In this document: positions 8,256-17,762 of the stretch, piece by piece | How positions within the stretch are numbered: position 1 is the first letter of the stretch | How the letters are laid out: each line of letters starts with the position of its first letter | Source: Luteimonas rhizosphaerae | GTDB lineage: Bacteria; Pseudomonadota; Gammaproteobacteria; Xanthomonadales; Xanthomonadaceae | Direction of reading: 5' to 3' | DNA length: 64,000 nucleotides | NCBI RefSeq assembly: GCF_002849595.1 | Contig: NZ_NRQR01000004.1 | Location: 100,863 to 164,862, forward strand | The notes under the pieces: model-generated | What the model was told of the DNA's origin: nothing | The model's database searches: none | The model's input: the letters and a program-made list of their open reading frames with translations, nothing else | Made by a program: the position numbers and the translations under genes

Positions 8256-9173
8256 GTGAGCACCCTGCCCGATCTCGAAGGCTGGGCGATCTTCGCCCGC
8301 GTCGCCGACACCGGCTCGTTCGCACGCGCGGCCGAGGCGCTGTCGGTGTCGCAGGCGACGGTGTCCAAGGCGATCACGCGACTGGAGAAGCGCCTGGGCA
8401 CGGTGCTGTTCCACCGGACGTCGCGGCGCATGACGCTGACCGAGAGCGGCCGCGGCGCACTCGAACGCGCGACACGCATCCTCGCGGAAGGCGAAGCCGT
8501 GGAAGCGGAAATCACCGCGCAGGCGACGGTGCCGCGCGGCCTGGTCCGCATGGCCGCGCCGATGTCGTTCGGCGTCGCCCACCTCGCGCCGGTGCTGCCG
8601 GAGTTCATGGCCGCGTATCCCGATGTCGCGCTGGACCTGACCTTCGGCGACCAGACCATGGACCTGGTCGGCGAGGGTTTTGACCTCGCGCTGCGCATCG
8701 GCACGCTCGACGACTCCAGCCTGCTCGCGCGGCGGCTGTGCGGCGTGCGCGTGCTGCTGGTCGGCGCGCCCGCCTATTTCGAGCGGCACGGGCGACCGCG
8801 GCATCCGCGCGATCTCGCCACCCACCGCGCGCTGGCCTACGCGTATGCGCGCTCGGGCGCGGCGTGGCGGTTCCGCCATCGACGCAACGGCGACTATTCG
8901 ATCGGCGTGTCGTCGACGCTGAAGGTCAACAACGCCGAAGCGCTGAATCCCGCGTTGCTCGCCGGGCTGGGCCTGGCGCTGCAGCCCGAATTCCTGGTGT
9001 GGCGCGAACTCGCCGCGGGCACGCTGGAGATCGCCCTGGCCGACTGGACACCGCCGCCGATCGCCGTGCATCTGGTCACGCCGCCCGGGCGCGACCGGCC
9101 GGCGCGCGTGCAGGTACTGATCGAGCATCTGGCGGCGCGCTTCGCACGCGCGCCGTGGGCCAGCGACGCCTGA
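8256..9173 (+). CDS. LysR family transcriptional regulator
   Basis: A 305-residue LysR-type regulator. The winged helix-turn-helix occupies residues ~5-65 ([19 protein letters not shown]), followed by the linker helix and a periplasmic-binding-like effector domain ([20 protein letters not shown]). The last residues WASDA end normally. The GTG at 8256 gives the usual N terminus; an upstream in-frame TTG exists but would run through the intergenic palindrome. It probably controls the divergent pirin gene, and it belongs to the AaeR/DmlR-like subgroup that typically regulates adjacent redox enzymes. Confidence 0.9.
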   Translation: MSTLPDLEGWAIFARVADTGSFARAAEALSVSQATVSKAITRLEKRLGTVLFHRTSRRMTLTESGRGALERATRILAEGEAVEAEITAQATVPRGLVRMAAPMSFGVAHLAPVLPEFMAAYPDVALDLTFGDQTMDLVGEGFDLALRIGTLDDSSLLARRLCGVRVLLVGAPAYFERHGRPRHPRDLATHRALAYAYARSGAAWRFRHRRNGDYSIGVSSTLKVNNAEALNPALLAGLGLALQPEFLVWRELAAGTLEIALADWTPPPIAVHLVTPPGRDRPARVQVLIEHLAARFARAPWASDA

Positions 9174-9180
9174 CCGCGAC

Positions 9181-9609
9181 TCAGGCCGTGGGCACGATCC
9201 GCTGTCCGGCGGCGTCGAGCACGGCCTCGCCGTCCTCCTTGGCGAATGCGCCGGTCATCGCGGGCAGAATGTCGAGCACGACTTCCGACGGCCGCGACAG
9301 GCGCACGCCGAGGTCAGTTTCGACGAACGGCCGGTTGATCAGGATCGGATGCGCGAGCATCGCATCGAGCAGGGCGTCGTCGGACAGGGACGGGTCGTCG
9401 AGGCCGAGTTCCTGATACGGCGTGCCCTTCTGGCGGATGGCCTCGCGCACGCCGAGGCCGGCGCGTGCGATCAGATCCGACAGGCGCTCGCGCGTCGGCG
9501 GATGGGCCAGGTAATCGACGATCTCCGGCTCGATGCCGGCATGGCGGATCAGCGCCAGCGTATTGCGCGACGTACCGCACGCGGGGTTGTGCAGGATGAC
9601 GGCGTTCAT
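9181..9609 (-). CDS. arsC: arsenate reductase, glutaredoxin-dependent type
   Basis: A 142-residue ArsC of the Spx/glutaredoxin-coupled family that reduces arsenate to arsenite. The catalytic cysteine lies in [11 protein letters not shown] at residue ~12, and the arginine set that binds arsenate includes ILINRPFV. Its start overlaps the arsH stop by four bases (ATGA), so both are translated from one mRNA. It is one of two unrelated arsenate reductases in this cluster. Confidence 0.93.
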   Translation of the reverse strand: MNAVILHNPACGTSRNTLALIRHAGIEPEIVDYLAHPPTRERLSDLIARAGLGVREAIRQKGTPYQELGLDDPSLSDDALLDAMLAHPILINRPFVETDLGVRLSRPSEVVLDILPAMTGAFAKEDGEAVLDAAGQRIVPTA

Positions 9610-10370
9610 GCGGATTCCTTCTGGGTCTGGGCGGTTTCGATCGCGCCCGATGCCGCCGCCAGTGCGCGGACGGCGAGATCGCCCTTGCGCTCGCTGTAGC
9701 GGCTGGTCAGAGTCTCCCCGCGGTCGCGCACGATCCGGGTGAATTTCAGCAGTTCTTCCATCACGTCGACGACGCGGTCGTAGTACGGCGACGGCTTCAT
9801 GCGGCCGTCGGCGTCGAACTCCTGCCACGCCTTGGGCACCGACGACTGGTTGGGGATCGTCACCATGCGCATCCAGCGGCCGAGCAGGCGCAGCGCGTTG
9901 ACGACGTTGAACGACTGCGAACCGCCGCAGACCTGCATCACCGCCAGCGTGCGTCCCTGGGTGGGGCGCATGCCGCCTTCCTCCAGCGGCAGCCAGTCGA
10001 TCTGGTTCTTGAACACCGCGGTCGGCGCGCCGTGCCGCTCGGGACTCACCCACACCTGGCCCTCGGACCACATCGACAGCGCGCGCAGTTCCTGCACCCT
10101 GGGATGGGTCGCCGGCACGGAATCGAGCATGGGCAGGTCGTGCGGATCGAACACGCGCGTCTCGGCGCCCATCGCATCGAGCAGGCGCTGCGCTTCGAGC
10201 GCGAGCTTGCGGCTGTAGGACTCGGGCCGCAGCGCGCCGTAGAGGATGAGGATGCGCGGCGGATGCGCGGCGGCACTGGGCGGCTGCAGCGATGTGCCGT
10301 CGGGGATTTCGAACGCCTCGGCGGTCACGTTCGGCAGCGCGGCGAGGTCGGGTTGTTCGGTTATATTCAT
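9606..10370 (-). CDS. arsH: ArsH, NADPH-dependent FMN reductase
   Basis: A 254-residue flavoprotein of the ArsH family, which oxidises trivalent organoarsenicals and reduces quinones. The flavodoxin-like phosphate-binding loop is [11 protein letters not shown], and the strongly conserved [20 protein letters not shown] stretch, without its final residue or two, is plain. It heads a two-gene arsH-arsC operon. Only 17 bases separate its ATG from the arsR ATG on the other strand. TAGAAT on the minus strand (10377-10382) is a likely -10 very close to the start, so a very short or absent leader is probable. Confidence 0.93.
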   Translation of the reverse strand: MNITEQPDLAALPNVTAEAFEIPDGTSLQPPSAAAHPPRILILYGALRPESYSRKLALEAQRLLDAMGAETRVFDPHDLPMLDSVPATHPRVQELRALSMWSEGQVWVSPERHGAPTAVFKNQIDWLPLEEGGMRPTQGRTLAVMQVCGGSQSFNVVNALRLLGRWMRMVTIPNQSSVPKAWQEFDADGRMKPSPYYDRVVDVMEELLKFTRIVRDRGETLTSRYSERKGDLAVRALAAASGAIETAQTQKESA

Positions 10371-10387
10371 TCGACTATTCTAGAAAC
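10353..10387 (+). promoter_or_regulatory. arsR promoter, apparently leaderless
   Basis: TTGTTC (10353-10358), 17 bases, then TATTCT (10376-10381) makes a plausible sigma-70 promoter whose start point would fall about 6-7 bases later, on the arsR ATG itself. An 8-base palindrome TTCTAGAA (10378-10385) overlaps the -10 and could be part of the ArsR operator. The -35 lies inside the arsH coding region. Confidence 0.55.
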
Positions 10388-10711
10388 ATGGAACATCAGT
10401 CCGCAACCCAGGCCCTGTCCGCGCTCGGCCATGCCACCCGCCTGTCGGTGTTCCGGCTGCTGGTGCAGACCGGCCGCGGCGGCAAGCTGGCCGGCGACAT
10501 CGCGACGGCGCTGTCGCTGCCCGGCGCCACCCTGTCGTTCCACCTCAAGGAACTCAGCGCCGCCGGCCTGATCGCCGGCGAGCAGCGCGGTCGGACGATC
10601 TGCTACCGCGCCGACTTCGATGCGATGAACGCGCTGGTCGGCTACCTGACCGAAAACTGTTGCGCCGACGACGGCAGCGCCTGCACCGCCCCGGACGCCT
10701 GCGCGCCCTGA
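10388..10711 (+). CDS. arsR: ArsR arsenic-responsive repressor
   Basis: A 107-residue ArsR/SmtB repressor. The winged helix (IATALSLPGATLSFHLKEL) lacks the classical ELCVCDL arsenic site. Instead cysteines 91 and 92 (ENCC), 99 and 105 lie in the C-terminal tail. This matches the Acidithiobacillus-type ArsR, in which a CC pair plus a third C-terminal cysteine bind As(III). No Shine-Dalgarno sequence is possible in the 17-base gap, which supports a leaderless mRNA. It should repress both arms of the ars cluster. Confidence 0.92.
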   Translation: MEHQSATQALSALGHATRLSVFRLLVQTGRGGKLAGDIATALSLPGATLSFHLKELSAAGLIAGEQRGRTICYRADFDAMNALVGYLTENCCADDGSACTAPDACAP

Positions 10712-10751
10712 GCGCCACCTTCTTCTCCTGTTCCGACGACCCGGCCTTCCC

Positions 10752-11243
10752 ATGACACGACGCGTCCTTTTCCTGTGCACCGGCAACTCCGCGCGGAGCG
10801 TGCTGGCCGAATCCACGCTGCGCGCCTGGGGCGTGGGCCGCTACGACAGTTTCAGCGCGGGCAGCCAGCCCGCCGGCCAGGTGAATCCGTTCGCCATCGC
10901 CCAGCTGGAACGCGAGGGCTTCCCGACCGACAACCTGCGCAGCAAGTCGTGGGACGAGTTCTCGATGGAGCAGACCGCACCGATGGATCTGATCGTCACC
11001 GTCTGCGACAGCGCGGCGAATGAAGCCTGCCCGATCGTGCACGGCGATTTCACCCGCGTGCACTGGGGTCTGTTCGACCCCGCCGCGGTGACCGGCAGCG
11101 ATGCCGACAAGCGCGCGGCCTTCGCCAAGGCGCACGCGATCATCCAGCAGCGGCTGCGCGTGTTCCTCGAGATCCGCGACGCGGTGTGGCAGGACAAGGC
11201 ACAACTGAAAGCACTGCTCGAGCCGATCGCGGAGGTTCAATGA
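10752..11243 (+). CDS. arsC: arsenate reductase, LMW-phosphatase type
   Basis: A 163-residue arsenate reductase with the low-molecular-weight tyrosine phosphatase fold. The P-loop CTGNSARS starts at Cys9, and a second cysteine pair occurs in [12 protein letters not shown], as needed for thiol relay. The aspartate general acid region (WGLFDPA) is present. It is 40 bases after arsR and overlaps the ACR3 start by four bases. It is unrelated in fold to the other ArsC in this locus. Confidence 0.92.
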   Translation: MTRRVLFLCTGNSARSVLAESTLRAWGVGRYDSFSAGSQPAGQVNPFAIAQLEREGFPTDNLRSKSWDEFSMEQTAPMDLIVTVCDSAANEACPIVHGDFTRVHWGLFDPAAVTGSDADKRAAFAKAHAIIQQRLRVFLEIRDAVWQDKAQLKALLEPIAEVQ

Positions 11244-12313
11244 GCACGCCCGCGCCCGGACGCCTGTCGTTCCTCGACCGCTGGCTCACGCTGTGGATCT
11301 TCGCCGCGATGGCGCTGGGCGTCGCGCTCGGCACGCTGTTCGACGGACTGCCCGACGCCTTGAACGCGATGTCGTGGGGCTCGACCAACGTCCCGATCGC
11401 GATCGGCCTGATCCTGATGATGTATCCGCCGCTGGCCAAGGTGCGTTACGCGGAACTGCCGAACGTGTTCCGCGACAAACGCGTGCTGGCGCTGTCGCTG
11501 GTGCAGAACTGGATCATCGGCCCGTGGCTGATGTTCGGGCTCGCGGTGGTGTTCCTGCGCGACCATCCGGAATACATGACCGGGCTGATCCTGATCGGCC
11601 TGGCGCGCTGCATCGCGATGGTGCTCGTGTGGAACCAGCTCGCGCGCGGCGACAACCAGTACGTCGCCGGGCTCGTCGCATTCAATTCCGTGTTCCAGAT
11701 CCTGTTCTTCAGCGTCTACGCGTGGTTCTTCCTGACCTGGCTGCCGCCGGTGCTCGGCCTGCAGGGCAGCGTCATCGACGTCAGCATCTGGACGATCGCC
11801 GAGGCGGTGCTGCTCTATCTCGGCATCCCGTTCCTCGCCGGCTTCCTGACCCGCCGCTGGCTGGTGAAGTCGAAAGGCGAAGCCTGGTACGAGACGCGCT
11901 TCCTCCCGAAGATCAGTCCGATCACCCTGGTCGCGCTGCTGTTCACCATCGTCGCGATGTTCAGCCTCAAGGGCGGCGACGTCGTGCGGATTCCGATGGA
12001 CGCGGTGCGCATCGCGATCCCGCTGACGATCTACTTCCTGATCCAGTTCGTCGTCAGTTTCTGGATGGGCAAGCTCATCGCCAAGGATTACCCGCGCACG
12101 ACGGCCATCGCGTTCACCGCGGCCGGCAACAACTTCGAACTCGCCATCGCGGTCGCGATCGCGGCGTTCGGCCTGGCCTCGCCGGTCGCGTTCGCCGCGG
12201 TCATCGGGCCGCTGGTCGAAGTGCCGGTGCTGATCCTGCTGGTGCACGTGGCGCTGCGACTGGGCCGGCGGCATTTCGGCACCGACGGCGTGCCGGCAGC
12301 CGCGCAGCGCTGA
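11240..12313 (+). CDS. arsB: ACR3-family arsenite efflux transporter
   Basis: A 357-residue transporter of the ACR3 (BASS) family that exports arsenite. About ten hydrophobic helices are visible. Family signatures include [24 protein letters not shown] with the essential cysteine, and [15 protein letters not shown]. It overlaps the upstream arsC (ATGA) and ends the operon arsR-arsC-acr3. Annotation as arsB follows common use, although it is not the unrelated ArsB pump. Confidence 0.93.
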   Translation: MSTPAPGRLSFLDRWLTLWIFAAMALGVALGTLFDGLPDALNAMSWGSTNVPIAIGLILMMYPPLAKVRYAELPNVFRDKRVLALSLVQNWIIGPWLMFGLAVVFLRDHPEYMTGLILIGLARCIAMVLVWNQLARGDNQYVAGLVAFNSVFQILFFSVYAWFFLTWLPPVLGLQGSVIDVSIWTIAEAVLLYLGIPFLAGFLTRRWLVKSKGEAWYETRFLPKISPITLVALLFTIVAMFSLKGGDVVRIPMDAVRIAIPLTIYFLIQFVVSFWMGKLIAKDYPRTTAIAFTAAGNNFELAIAVAIAAFGLASPVAFAAVIGPLVEVPVLILLVHVALRLGRRHFGTDGVPAAAQR

Positions 12314-12343
12314 GCCAGGCGGACCTGGCGCACCGGCGCGGTG

Positions 12344-13362
12344 TCAGCGGACCTCGCGCCACCACGGATCGCCGACCTGCGGATCTGTGATGTCGACACG
12401 CTCGCCCATGCGCGGCGTGCTGATGCGGAGGCGAGATCGAAGGTGCCGTTGTGGATCGGCAGCAGCACGTCGGCGCGCAGGTCGCGGAAGGCCTGCAGGG
12501 TCTGTTCGGGCTGCATGTGCACCAGCGGCCAGCGCACGTCGTAGGCGCCGCTTTCCACCAGGGCCAGATCGAAGGGACCGTGGCGCCTGCCGATCTCGGC
12601 GAATGCGTCGGAGTAGCCGCCGTCGCCGCTGAAGAACATGCGCAGGTCGTCGTCGACGATGACCCAGGAGGCCCACAGCGTGCGGTCGGTGTCGCGCAGG
12701 CCGCGGCCGGAGAAGTGCTGCGCCGGCGTCAGGCTGAAGCGCAGGCCGTCGACGGTCGTGTCCTGCCACCAGTCGAGCTGGCGGATCTTCGCTGCGTCGA
12801 TGCCCCAGTCGACCAGGCGGTCGCCGACGCCGAGCGGCGTCAGGATGTGGCGCGTGTTGCCTGCCAGCGCGACGATCGCGTGCCGGTCCAGATGATCGAA
12901 ATGGTCGTGCGACAGCACGATGCCCTCGATCGGCGGCAGGTCGGCGAGCGCGATCGGCGGGGCGTGGAACCGCGCCGGACCGGCCCACTGCACCGGCGAC
13001 GCACGCTTGGAGAAGACCGGGTCCGTGAGCCAGTAGCCGCCACGCAGCTTCAGCAGCACGGTCGAGTGGCCCAGGCGCCAGAGGCTGCGGTCCGGCGCCG
13101 CGTCGAGATCCGCGCGGGTCAGCGCGACGACCGGGATGTCGCCGGCCGGCACCGTGTTCTCCGGCTTCCGGAAGAAGACATCGAAGCCCAGCCGCACGCT
13201 GGCCCAGAAGCCCAGCCTGGGAATCTCGATCGCGTTGCGGAACCGGCCGTCGCGCTGCTGCGGCGATTCGGCGTACGGCGGCAGGTCGGGACTGCGGGCA
13301 CAGGCGTAGAAAGTGGTCACGAGCAGGGATCCGGTCAGCAGGAGGAGGAGGAGACGCTTCAT
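12344..13362 (-). pseudogene. MBL-fold lipoprotein, out-of-frame deletion near 3' end
   Basis: A metallo-beta-lactamase-fold hydrolase of the NAPE-PLD/UlaG-like group. It starts MKRLLLLLLTGSLL with a weak lipobox (FYAC), then VVALTRADLDAAP, the zinc motif SHDHFDHLD and later PIHNGTFDLA. Right after that segment the frame is lost at about 12428-12440. The family C terminus, STPRMGERVDI to DPWWREV, continues in another frame to the stop at 12344. About 20 residues usually found between the two are missing. Uninterrupted translation would run on antisense into ACR3. The divergent TetR gene suggests it is regulated. Confidence 0.78.
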
Positions 13363-13379
13363 GGCGGGAATCGGCTGGG

Positions 13380-13430
13380 TACACTGCACAGTGTAGTTTC
13401 ATTCCGGCGAATGTAAACCCTCCAGTGTAG
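13380..13430. promoter_or_regulatory. TetR operator: palindrome plus repeated half-site
   Basis: A perfect 16-base inverted repeat, TACACTG-CA-CAGTGTA (13380-13395), lies between the MBL-fold gene and tetR. Its half-site CAGTGTAG (13389-13396) recurs at 13423-13430, 34 bases away and about three helical turns on. It probably binds the TetR protein encoded at 13460. Confidence 0.7.
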
Positions 13431-13459
13431 AATTTCGCTTTGTCCGGAGGAGCGTCGCC

Positions 13460-14068
13460 ATGCCCGCCCCCAGCCGCCTGACCGATCGCAAGCGCGAGGC
13501 CATCGTCCGCGCCGCCGTCGTCGCCTTCCGCACCGCGGGATTCGAGGCGACGAGCATGGACCAGGTCGCCGCCGACGCCGGCGTGTCCAAGCGCACGGTC
13601 TACAACCACTTCCCGAGCAAGGACGCGCTGTTCGGCGAGATCCTGCGTGCGCTGTGGGACCGGATCACCGCCAGCGTCGACCTGCCGTATGCGCCCGGGC
13701 AACCGCTGGACGCGCAACTGCGCCAGTTGCTCGGCCAGAAGCTCGCCCTGCTGGGCGATCCGGATGCGATCGATCTCGCGCGCGTGGCGATGGCGGAAAT
13801 CATCCGCAACCCGGAACGCGCCCGCGACATCGTCGCGCGCATGGACGAGAAGGAAGAAGGCGTGACCGCGTGGATCCGCGCCGCGCACGCCGATGGCCGG
13901 CTACGCGACGTCGATCCCGCGTTCGCGGCGATGCAGTTGCAGGGGCTGGTGAAAGGGTTCGCGTTCTGGCCGCAGGTCACGATGGGCGCGCCGCCGCTCG
14001 ATGGCGCCGCACGCGCGCGCGTCGCCGATGCCGCGGTGGCGATGTTCCTCGGGCACTACGCGGCCTGA
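13460..14068 (+). CDS. TetR/AcrR family repressor
   Basis: A 202-residue TetR-family repressor. Residues ~8-55 hold the helix-turn-helix (TSMDQVAADAGVSKRTVYNHF), followed by SKDALFGEIL. The C-terminal region matches the TetR_C AefR-like type. CGGAGGAG precedes the ATG. A perfect palindrome lies upstream between it and the divergent MBL-fold gene, and the ene-reductase gene follows 108 bases downstream on the same strand. It probably represses itself, the MBL gene and perhaps nemA. Confidence 0.9.
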   Translation: MPAPSRLTDRKREAIVRAAVVAFRTAGFEATSMDQVAADAGVSKRTVYNHFPSKDALFGEILRALWDRITASVDLPYAPGQPLDAQLRQLLGQKLALLGDPDAIDLARVAMAEIIRNPERARDIVARMDEKEEGVTAWIRAAHADGRLRDVDPAFAAMQLQGLVKGFAFWPQVTMGAPPLDGAARARVADAAVAMFLGHYAA

Positions 14069-14176
14069 GGCGCATTGCCGCAACGTTGCATCCCGGCAGG
14101 CGGATGCTGCGACGCTTGATAAGCGCGGGCGCGCGCATCAGATGGGGAGGCCGTTCCACTGTCGAGACCGTCCACC

Positions 14177-15289
14177 ATGCCCACCCTGTTCGATCCCCTG
14201 ACCGCCGGCGCGCTGTCGCTGCCCAACCGCATCGTCATGGCCCCGCTGACGCGCAACCGTTCGCCGGATGCGATTCCCCTGCCGCGCACCGCGCTGTACT
14301 ACGCGCAGCGCGCGACCGCCGGCCTGCTGGTCACCGAAGCCACCGCGATCAGCCACCAGGGCCAGGGCTATGCCGACGTGCCTGGCCTGTATGCGCCGGA
14401 GCAGGTCGCCGGTTGGCGCCAGGTCACCGAGGCCGTGCATGCGGAAGGCGGCAGGATCGTCGTGCAGCTGTGGCACGTGGGCCGTATCTCGCATACCAGC
14501 CTGCAGCCCGATGGCCAGGCGCCGGTCGCGCCGTCGGCACTCCGCGCCGCGAGCAAGACCTTCATCCACGACGCCGATGGCCGGGGCGCGTTCGTCGACA
14601 CGTCCGAGCCCCGCGCGCTCGAAGCGTCGGAACTGCCTGGCATCGTCGAGGATTACCGGCGCGCCGCGCGCGCGGCGATCGACGCCGGCTTCGATGGCGT
14701 CGAAGTGCATGCCGCGAACGGCTATCTGATCGACCAGTTCCTGCGCGGCGGAAGCAACCGTCGCGAAGACGCGTACGGCGGCAGCATCGAGAACCGCGCG
14801 CGTTTCCTCGGCGAGGTCATGCGTGCGGTCGTCGAGGAAATCGGCGGCGAGCGCACCGGCATCCGCCTGTCGCCGGTCACGCCGGCGAACGATGCGCACG
14901 ACGACCAGCCGCAGCCGCTGTTCACCCACGTGGTCGAGGTGCTGGCGCCGTTGAACCTCGCGTTCGTGCATGTCGTCGAAGGCGCCACCGGTGGCGCGCG
15001 CAATCACCAGCAAGGCGATGCACCGTTCGATTACGTGGCCTTGAAGGCGGCCTATGCCAAGGCCGGCGGCAACGGCGCCTGGATCGTCAACAACGGCTAC
15101 GACAAGACGGATGCCGAGGCCGCGATCGACACCGGCCACGCCGATGCGGTGGCGTTCGGCCGTCCCTTCATCGCCAACCCCGATCTCGTGCGACGCCTGC
15201 GCGAGAATGCGCCCTTGAACGAGCCCGACCAGGCGACGTTCTACGGCGGTGGCGACACCGGCTACACCGACTACCCGACGCTCGACTGA
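14177..15289 (+). CDS. nemA: Old Yellow Enzyme ene-reductase
   Basis: A 370-residue FMN-dependent alkene reductase of the NemA/OYE family that reduces electrophilic alkenes, nitro-esters and N-ethylmaleimide with NADPH. It contains NRIVMAPLTRNR at the N terminus, QLWHVGRISH, the substrate-binding pair in VEVHAANGYLIDQFLR, NRREDAYGGSIENRAR and the FMN phosphate site VAFGRPFIANPDLV. Length and ends are normal. It follows a TetR gene, as in the nemR-nemA arrangement of enterobacteria. A bidirectional terminator follows. Confidence 0.95.
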   Translation: MPTLFDPLTAGALSLPNRIVMAPLTRNRSPDAIPLPRTALYYAQRATAGLLVTEATAISHQGQGYADVPGLYAPEQVAGWRQVTEAVHAEGGRIVVQLWHVGRISHTSLQPDGQAPVAPSALRAASKTFIHDADGRGAFVDTSEPRALEASELPGIVEDYRRAARAAIDAGFDGVEVHAANGYLIDQFLRGGSNRREDAYGGSIENRARFLGEVMRAVVEEIGGERTGIRLSPVTPANDAHDDQPQPLFTHVVEVLAPLNLAFVHVVEGATGGARNHQQGDAPFDYVALKAAYAKAGGNGAWIVNNGYDKTDAEAAIDTGHADAVAFGRPFIANPDLVRRLRENAPLNEPDQATFYGGGDTGYTDYPTLD

Positions 15290-15300
15290 GCGCCGGGGCC

Positions 15301-15330
15301 GATGACCGTCGCGACAGGGCGACGGTCATC
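15301..15330. terminator. bidirectional terminator after nemA
   Basis: A 12-base perfect stem, GATGACCGTCGC / GCGACGGTCATC, with loop GACAGG sits between two convergent genes. It is followed on the plus strand by GTTCTCTC, a modest T-rich tail. Confidence 0.75.
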
Positions 15331-15336
15331 GTTCTC

Positions 15337-15732
15337 TCAGTCCGGCCGCGTGGCCGGCGTGGTCTGGAATTCCTGGCCCGTTGCCGGATCGCGTGCACGG
15401 CCGGGAATGGTTTCCTGGGCGCCGGGAATCACCCGCCCCTGCGCATCGCGGACCTGGCCGGGAATGTGCGGAGTACGCATCGGCGCAGTCTGCGTCGCCG
15501 GTGTCGGCTGCATCGACTGTGTGGGCGCAGGGCCCGCTTCCGGAATGCCGGTCGCGGGACGGGCGCGCTGCGACGCGTTCGCCGGCACCGGGGTCGGCGC
15601 CGGTGTCGCCGTCGTAGGTGACGTGGTCGGCGATGTCGGTGTGGTCGGCCGTTGCAGCTGTTGCGCCCACGCCGGCGCGGCGGCGACCGCCAGCACGACG
15701 GGGACGAGAATTCGATAGGGAATGCGGGACAT
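15337..15732 (-). CDS. secreted Pro/Thr-rich protein
   Basis: A 131-residue exported protein of unknown function. A Sec signal peptide (VPVVLAVAAAPAWAQQ, cleavage after AWA at about residue 24) leads to a Thr/Pro/Ala-rich low-complexity body with imperfect repeats of PTTSPTTATPAPTP. The tail contains IPGQVRDAQGRVIPGAQETI and GRARDPATGQE, two related motifs separated by ~15 residues. GGAGGCGTC precedes the ATG. No enzymatic motif is seen. Confidence 0.7.
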   Translation of the reverse strand: MSRIPYRILVPVVLAVAAAPAWAQQLQRPTTPTSPTTSPTTATPAPTPVPANASQRARPATGIPEAGPAPTQSMQPTPATQTAPMRTPHIPGQVRDAQGRVIPGAQETIPGRARDPATGQEFQTTPATRPD

Positions 15733-15823
15733 GACGCCTCCAGGGGCGTAGGGGAGATTCGACCCTACGCGCCGCGCAATGCGCTGGAGATGAAAGATCC
15801 GTTGGATGGCGGCCCCAACGCAG

Positions 15824-15850
15824 ACGGGCGCCGGATGACCCGGCGCCCGT
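15824..15850 (-). terminator. GC-rich hairpin downstream of the Cys-rich lipoprotein gene
   Basis: A perfect 11-base stem ACGGGCGCCGG / CCGGCGCCCGT with a five-base loop lies 50 bases past the stop at 15901. There is no T-run, so it may be a weak terminator or an mRNA 3'-end stabiliser. Confidence 0.4.
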
Positions 15851-15900
15851 CGTGGCAACGCATCGCCCCGTTCAGCGGCGATCGGAGACGCGTGGTTGCG

Positions 15901-16263
15901 TCAGTCGACGCACAGCGTCGTCGCGACGCCGTCGTGCACGCGCTGCTGGCAGCCGAAGGGGTTGGTGGTCACGCTGCAGGTGCCGCCGACCGTGGCGCCG
16001 TCGGTGGTGCCTTCCGGCGCGACGCACAGGCCTTCGCACTGCTCGCTGGTGGTGCAGGCCTTGCCGGCGTCGGTGGTCTGGCGCAGGCACTGCTTGACCG
16101 GCGCGCGGCCCAGCTGGGTCCACTCGCCACCGACGCGAACGCATTCGGCTTCGTTGGTCACCGAGCCCTGGTCGGGGCCGGCGTTGGTCGTGGTGCGTTC
16201 GGCCGGCGCACTGCAGGCGGCGAGCGTGGCGGCGAACAGCAATGGAAGCAGGCGTTTGAACAT
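15901..16263 (-). CDS. cysteine-rich lipoprotein
   Basis: A 120-residue predicted lipoprotein of unknown function: signal peptide MFKRLLPLLFAATLAAC with lipobox LAAC at Cys17, then nine further cysteines in the mature part. These include ECVRVGGEW, CLRQTTDAGKAC, CEGLC and a C-terminal CVD. The cysteine pattern suggests a small disulfide-bonded fold in the periplasm or outer membrane. It resembles conserved hypothetical lipoproteins of Xanthomonadaceae. Confidence 0.75.
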   Translation of the reverse strand: MFKRLLPLLFAATLAACSAPAERTTTNAGPDQGSVTNEAECVRVGGEWTQLGRAPVKQCLRQTTDAGKACTTSEQCEGLCVAPEGTTDGATVGGTCSVTTNPFGCQQRVHDGVATTLCVD

Positions 16264-16548
16264 CGGACGTTCCAGTCGGGTGGGAGCGCGAGTCTAGCGA
16301 CGGCCGCGTGAAGCCGCAGCCTTGTGCGACGCGTCACGCGTCCGGCCGCGACCGGTCGATCGCCGCCATGCAAGCGCGGGGCGAACGCCTGCCCGGCATT
16401 CCCGCGCGGGTCCGGTCCAGCGGCATGACGATCGCCGTCGTAATGGCGCATCGCGCGGCACGCGCCCGACAGTGCGAGTGCCGCATCTGCACGCGCGAGC
16501 GCATACCATGCCGCGTCCCGACCCCGACCCCGAGCGCCGCGAGATCCC

Positions 16549-17667
16549 ATGCTGACTGTCCTGATGTTCTTCGCCGGCCTCGCCGCGCTCGTCGGCGGCG
16601 CCGAACTGCTGGTGCGCGGCGCCTCCAAGGTCGCGCTGTCGTTCGGCATCTCGCCGCTGGTCGTCGGCCTGACCATCGTCGCCTTCGGCACCAGCGCGCC
16701 GGAAATGGCGGTGTCCGCCGGCGCGGTGCTCGCCGGACAGACCGATCTCGCGGTCGGCAACGTCGTCGGCAGCAACATCTTCAACGTGCTGTTCGTGCTC
16801 GGCCTCAGTGCGCTGATCGCGCCGCTGGTCGTGCACACGCAGATCATCCGCCAGGAAGTGCCGATCCTCATCGGCGCCTCGGTGCTGATGCTGGCGCTGA
16901 GCCTCGACGGCGGCCTCGGCCTGTGGGACGGCGCGCTGCTGCTCGGCCTGCTGATCGCCTACACGGTGTTTCTGGTGGTGCAGTCGCGGCGCCAGGGTCT
17001 CGCCGATGCGGCCGCTTCCGGCGCGGACGGGGCCGCGCCGAGCGAATTCGATGTCGAATACCGCGCCGCCGATGCCGGCGCCTGGGATTCGCGGCTGCCG
17101 GTGCAGCTGGCGTTGATCGTGGTCGGCCTCGGCCTGCTGGTGCTGGGCTCGGACTGGCTGGTCACCGCCGCGGTCACGTTCGCCACCGCGCTCGGCGTCA
17201 GCGATGTGGTCATCGGCCTGACCATCGTCGCCGCCGGCACCTCGATGCCGGAAGTCGCGACCTCGGTCGCGGCGGCGCTGAAGGGCGAGCGCGACATCGC
17301 CGTCGGCAACGCGATCGGCAGCAGCACCTTCAACATCCTCGGCTGCCTGGGCCTGTCGGGTCTGCTGGCCGGCAGCACCGGGCTGGTCGTGCCGCCGGCG
17401 CTGCTCGCGTTCGATCTGTGGGTCATGGTCGCCGGCGCACTGGCGGCGCTGCCGATCTGCCTGTCCGGGCGCGAGATCGCGCGCTGGGAAGGCGGCGTGT
17501 TCCTCGGCTACTACGTCGCCTACGTGAGCTACCTGATCCTCGCTGCGCAGGACCACGCGGCGCTGTCGGCGTTCTCGCACGTGATGATGGGCTTCGTCGT
17601 GCCGCTGACCGTGATCACCCTGGTCGTCGTGCTGATCCGCCGTGCGGACGTGACCGGCGCACGCTGA
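16549..17667 (+). CDS. calcium/sodium antiporter, YrbG/CaCA family
   Basis: A 372-residue inner-membrane exchanger of the K-independent Na+/Ca2+ family. It shows the two inverted alpha-repeats: GGAELLVRGASKVA with VAFGTSAPEMAVS and GNVVGSNIFN in the first half; GSDWLVTAAVTFA with VAAGTSMPEVATS and GNAIGSSTFNILG in the second. A cytoplasmic acidic/Ala-rich loop lies at ~150-175. It is slightly longer than E. coli YrbG (325). It is a single-gene unit by spacing. Confidence 0.92.
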   Translation: MLTVLMFFAGLAALVGGAELLVRGASKVALSFGISPLVVGLTIVAFGTSAPEMAVSAGAVLAGQTDLAVGNVVGSNIFNVLFVLGLSALIAPLVVHTQIIRQEVPILIGASVLMLALSLDGGLGLWDGALLLGLLIAYTVFLVVQSRRQGLADAAASGADGAAPSEFDVEYRAADAGAWDSRLPVQLALIVVGLGLLVLGSDWLVTAAVTFATALGVSDVVIGLTIVAAGTSMPEVATSVAAALKGERDIAVGNAIGSSTFNILGCLGLSGLLAGSTGLVVPPALLAFDLWVMVAGALAALPICLSGREIARWEGGVFLGYYVAYVSYLILAAQDHAALSAFSHVMMGFVVPLTVITLVVVLIRRADVTGAR

Positions 17668-17762
17668 CGCGGCAACGGTCGGCCCTGCTGCGCCGCCGCT
17701 CGACGGCGCCGTGCGTCGCCGGCATGCTCCGGCGATCCGTCGACACCGCCGAGGCCCTCGTC

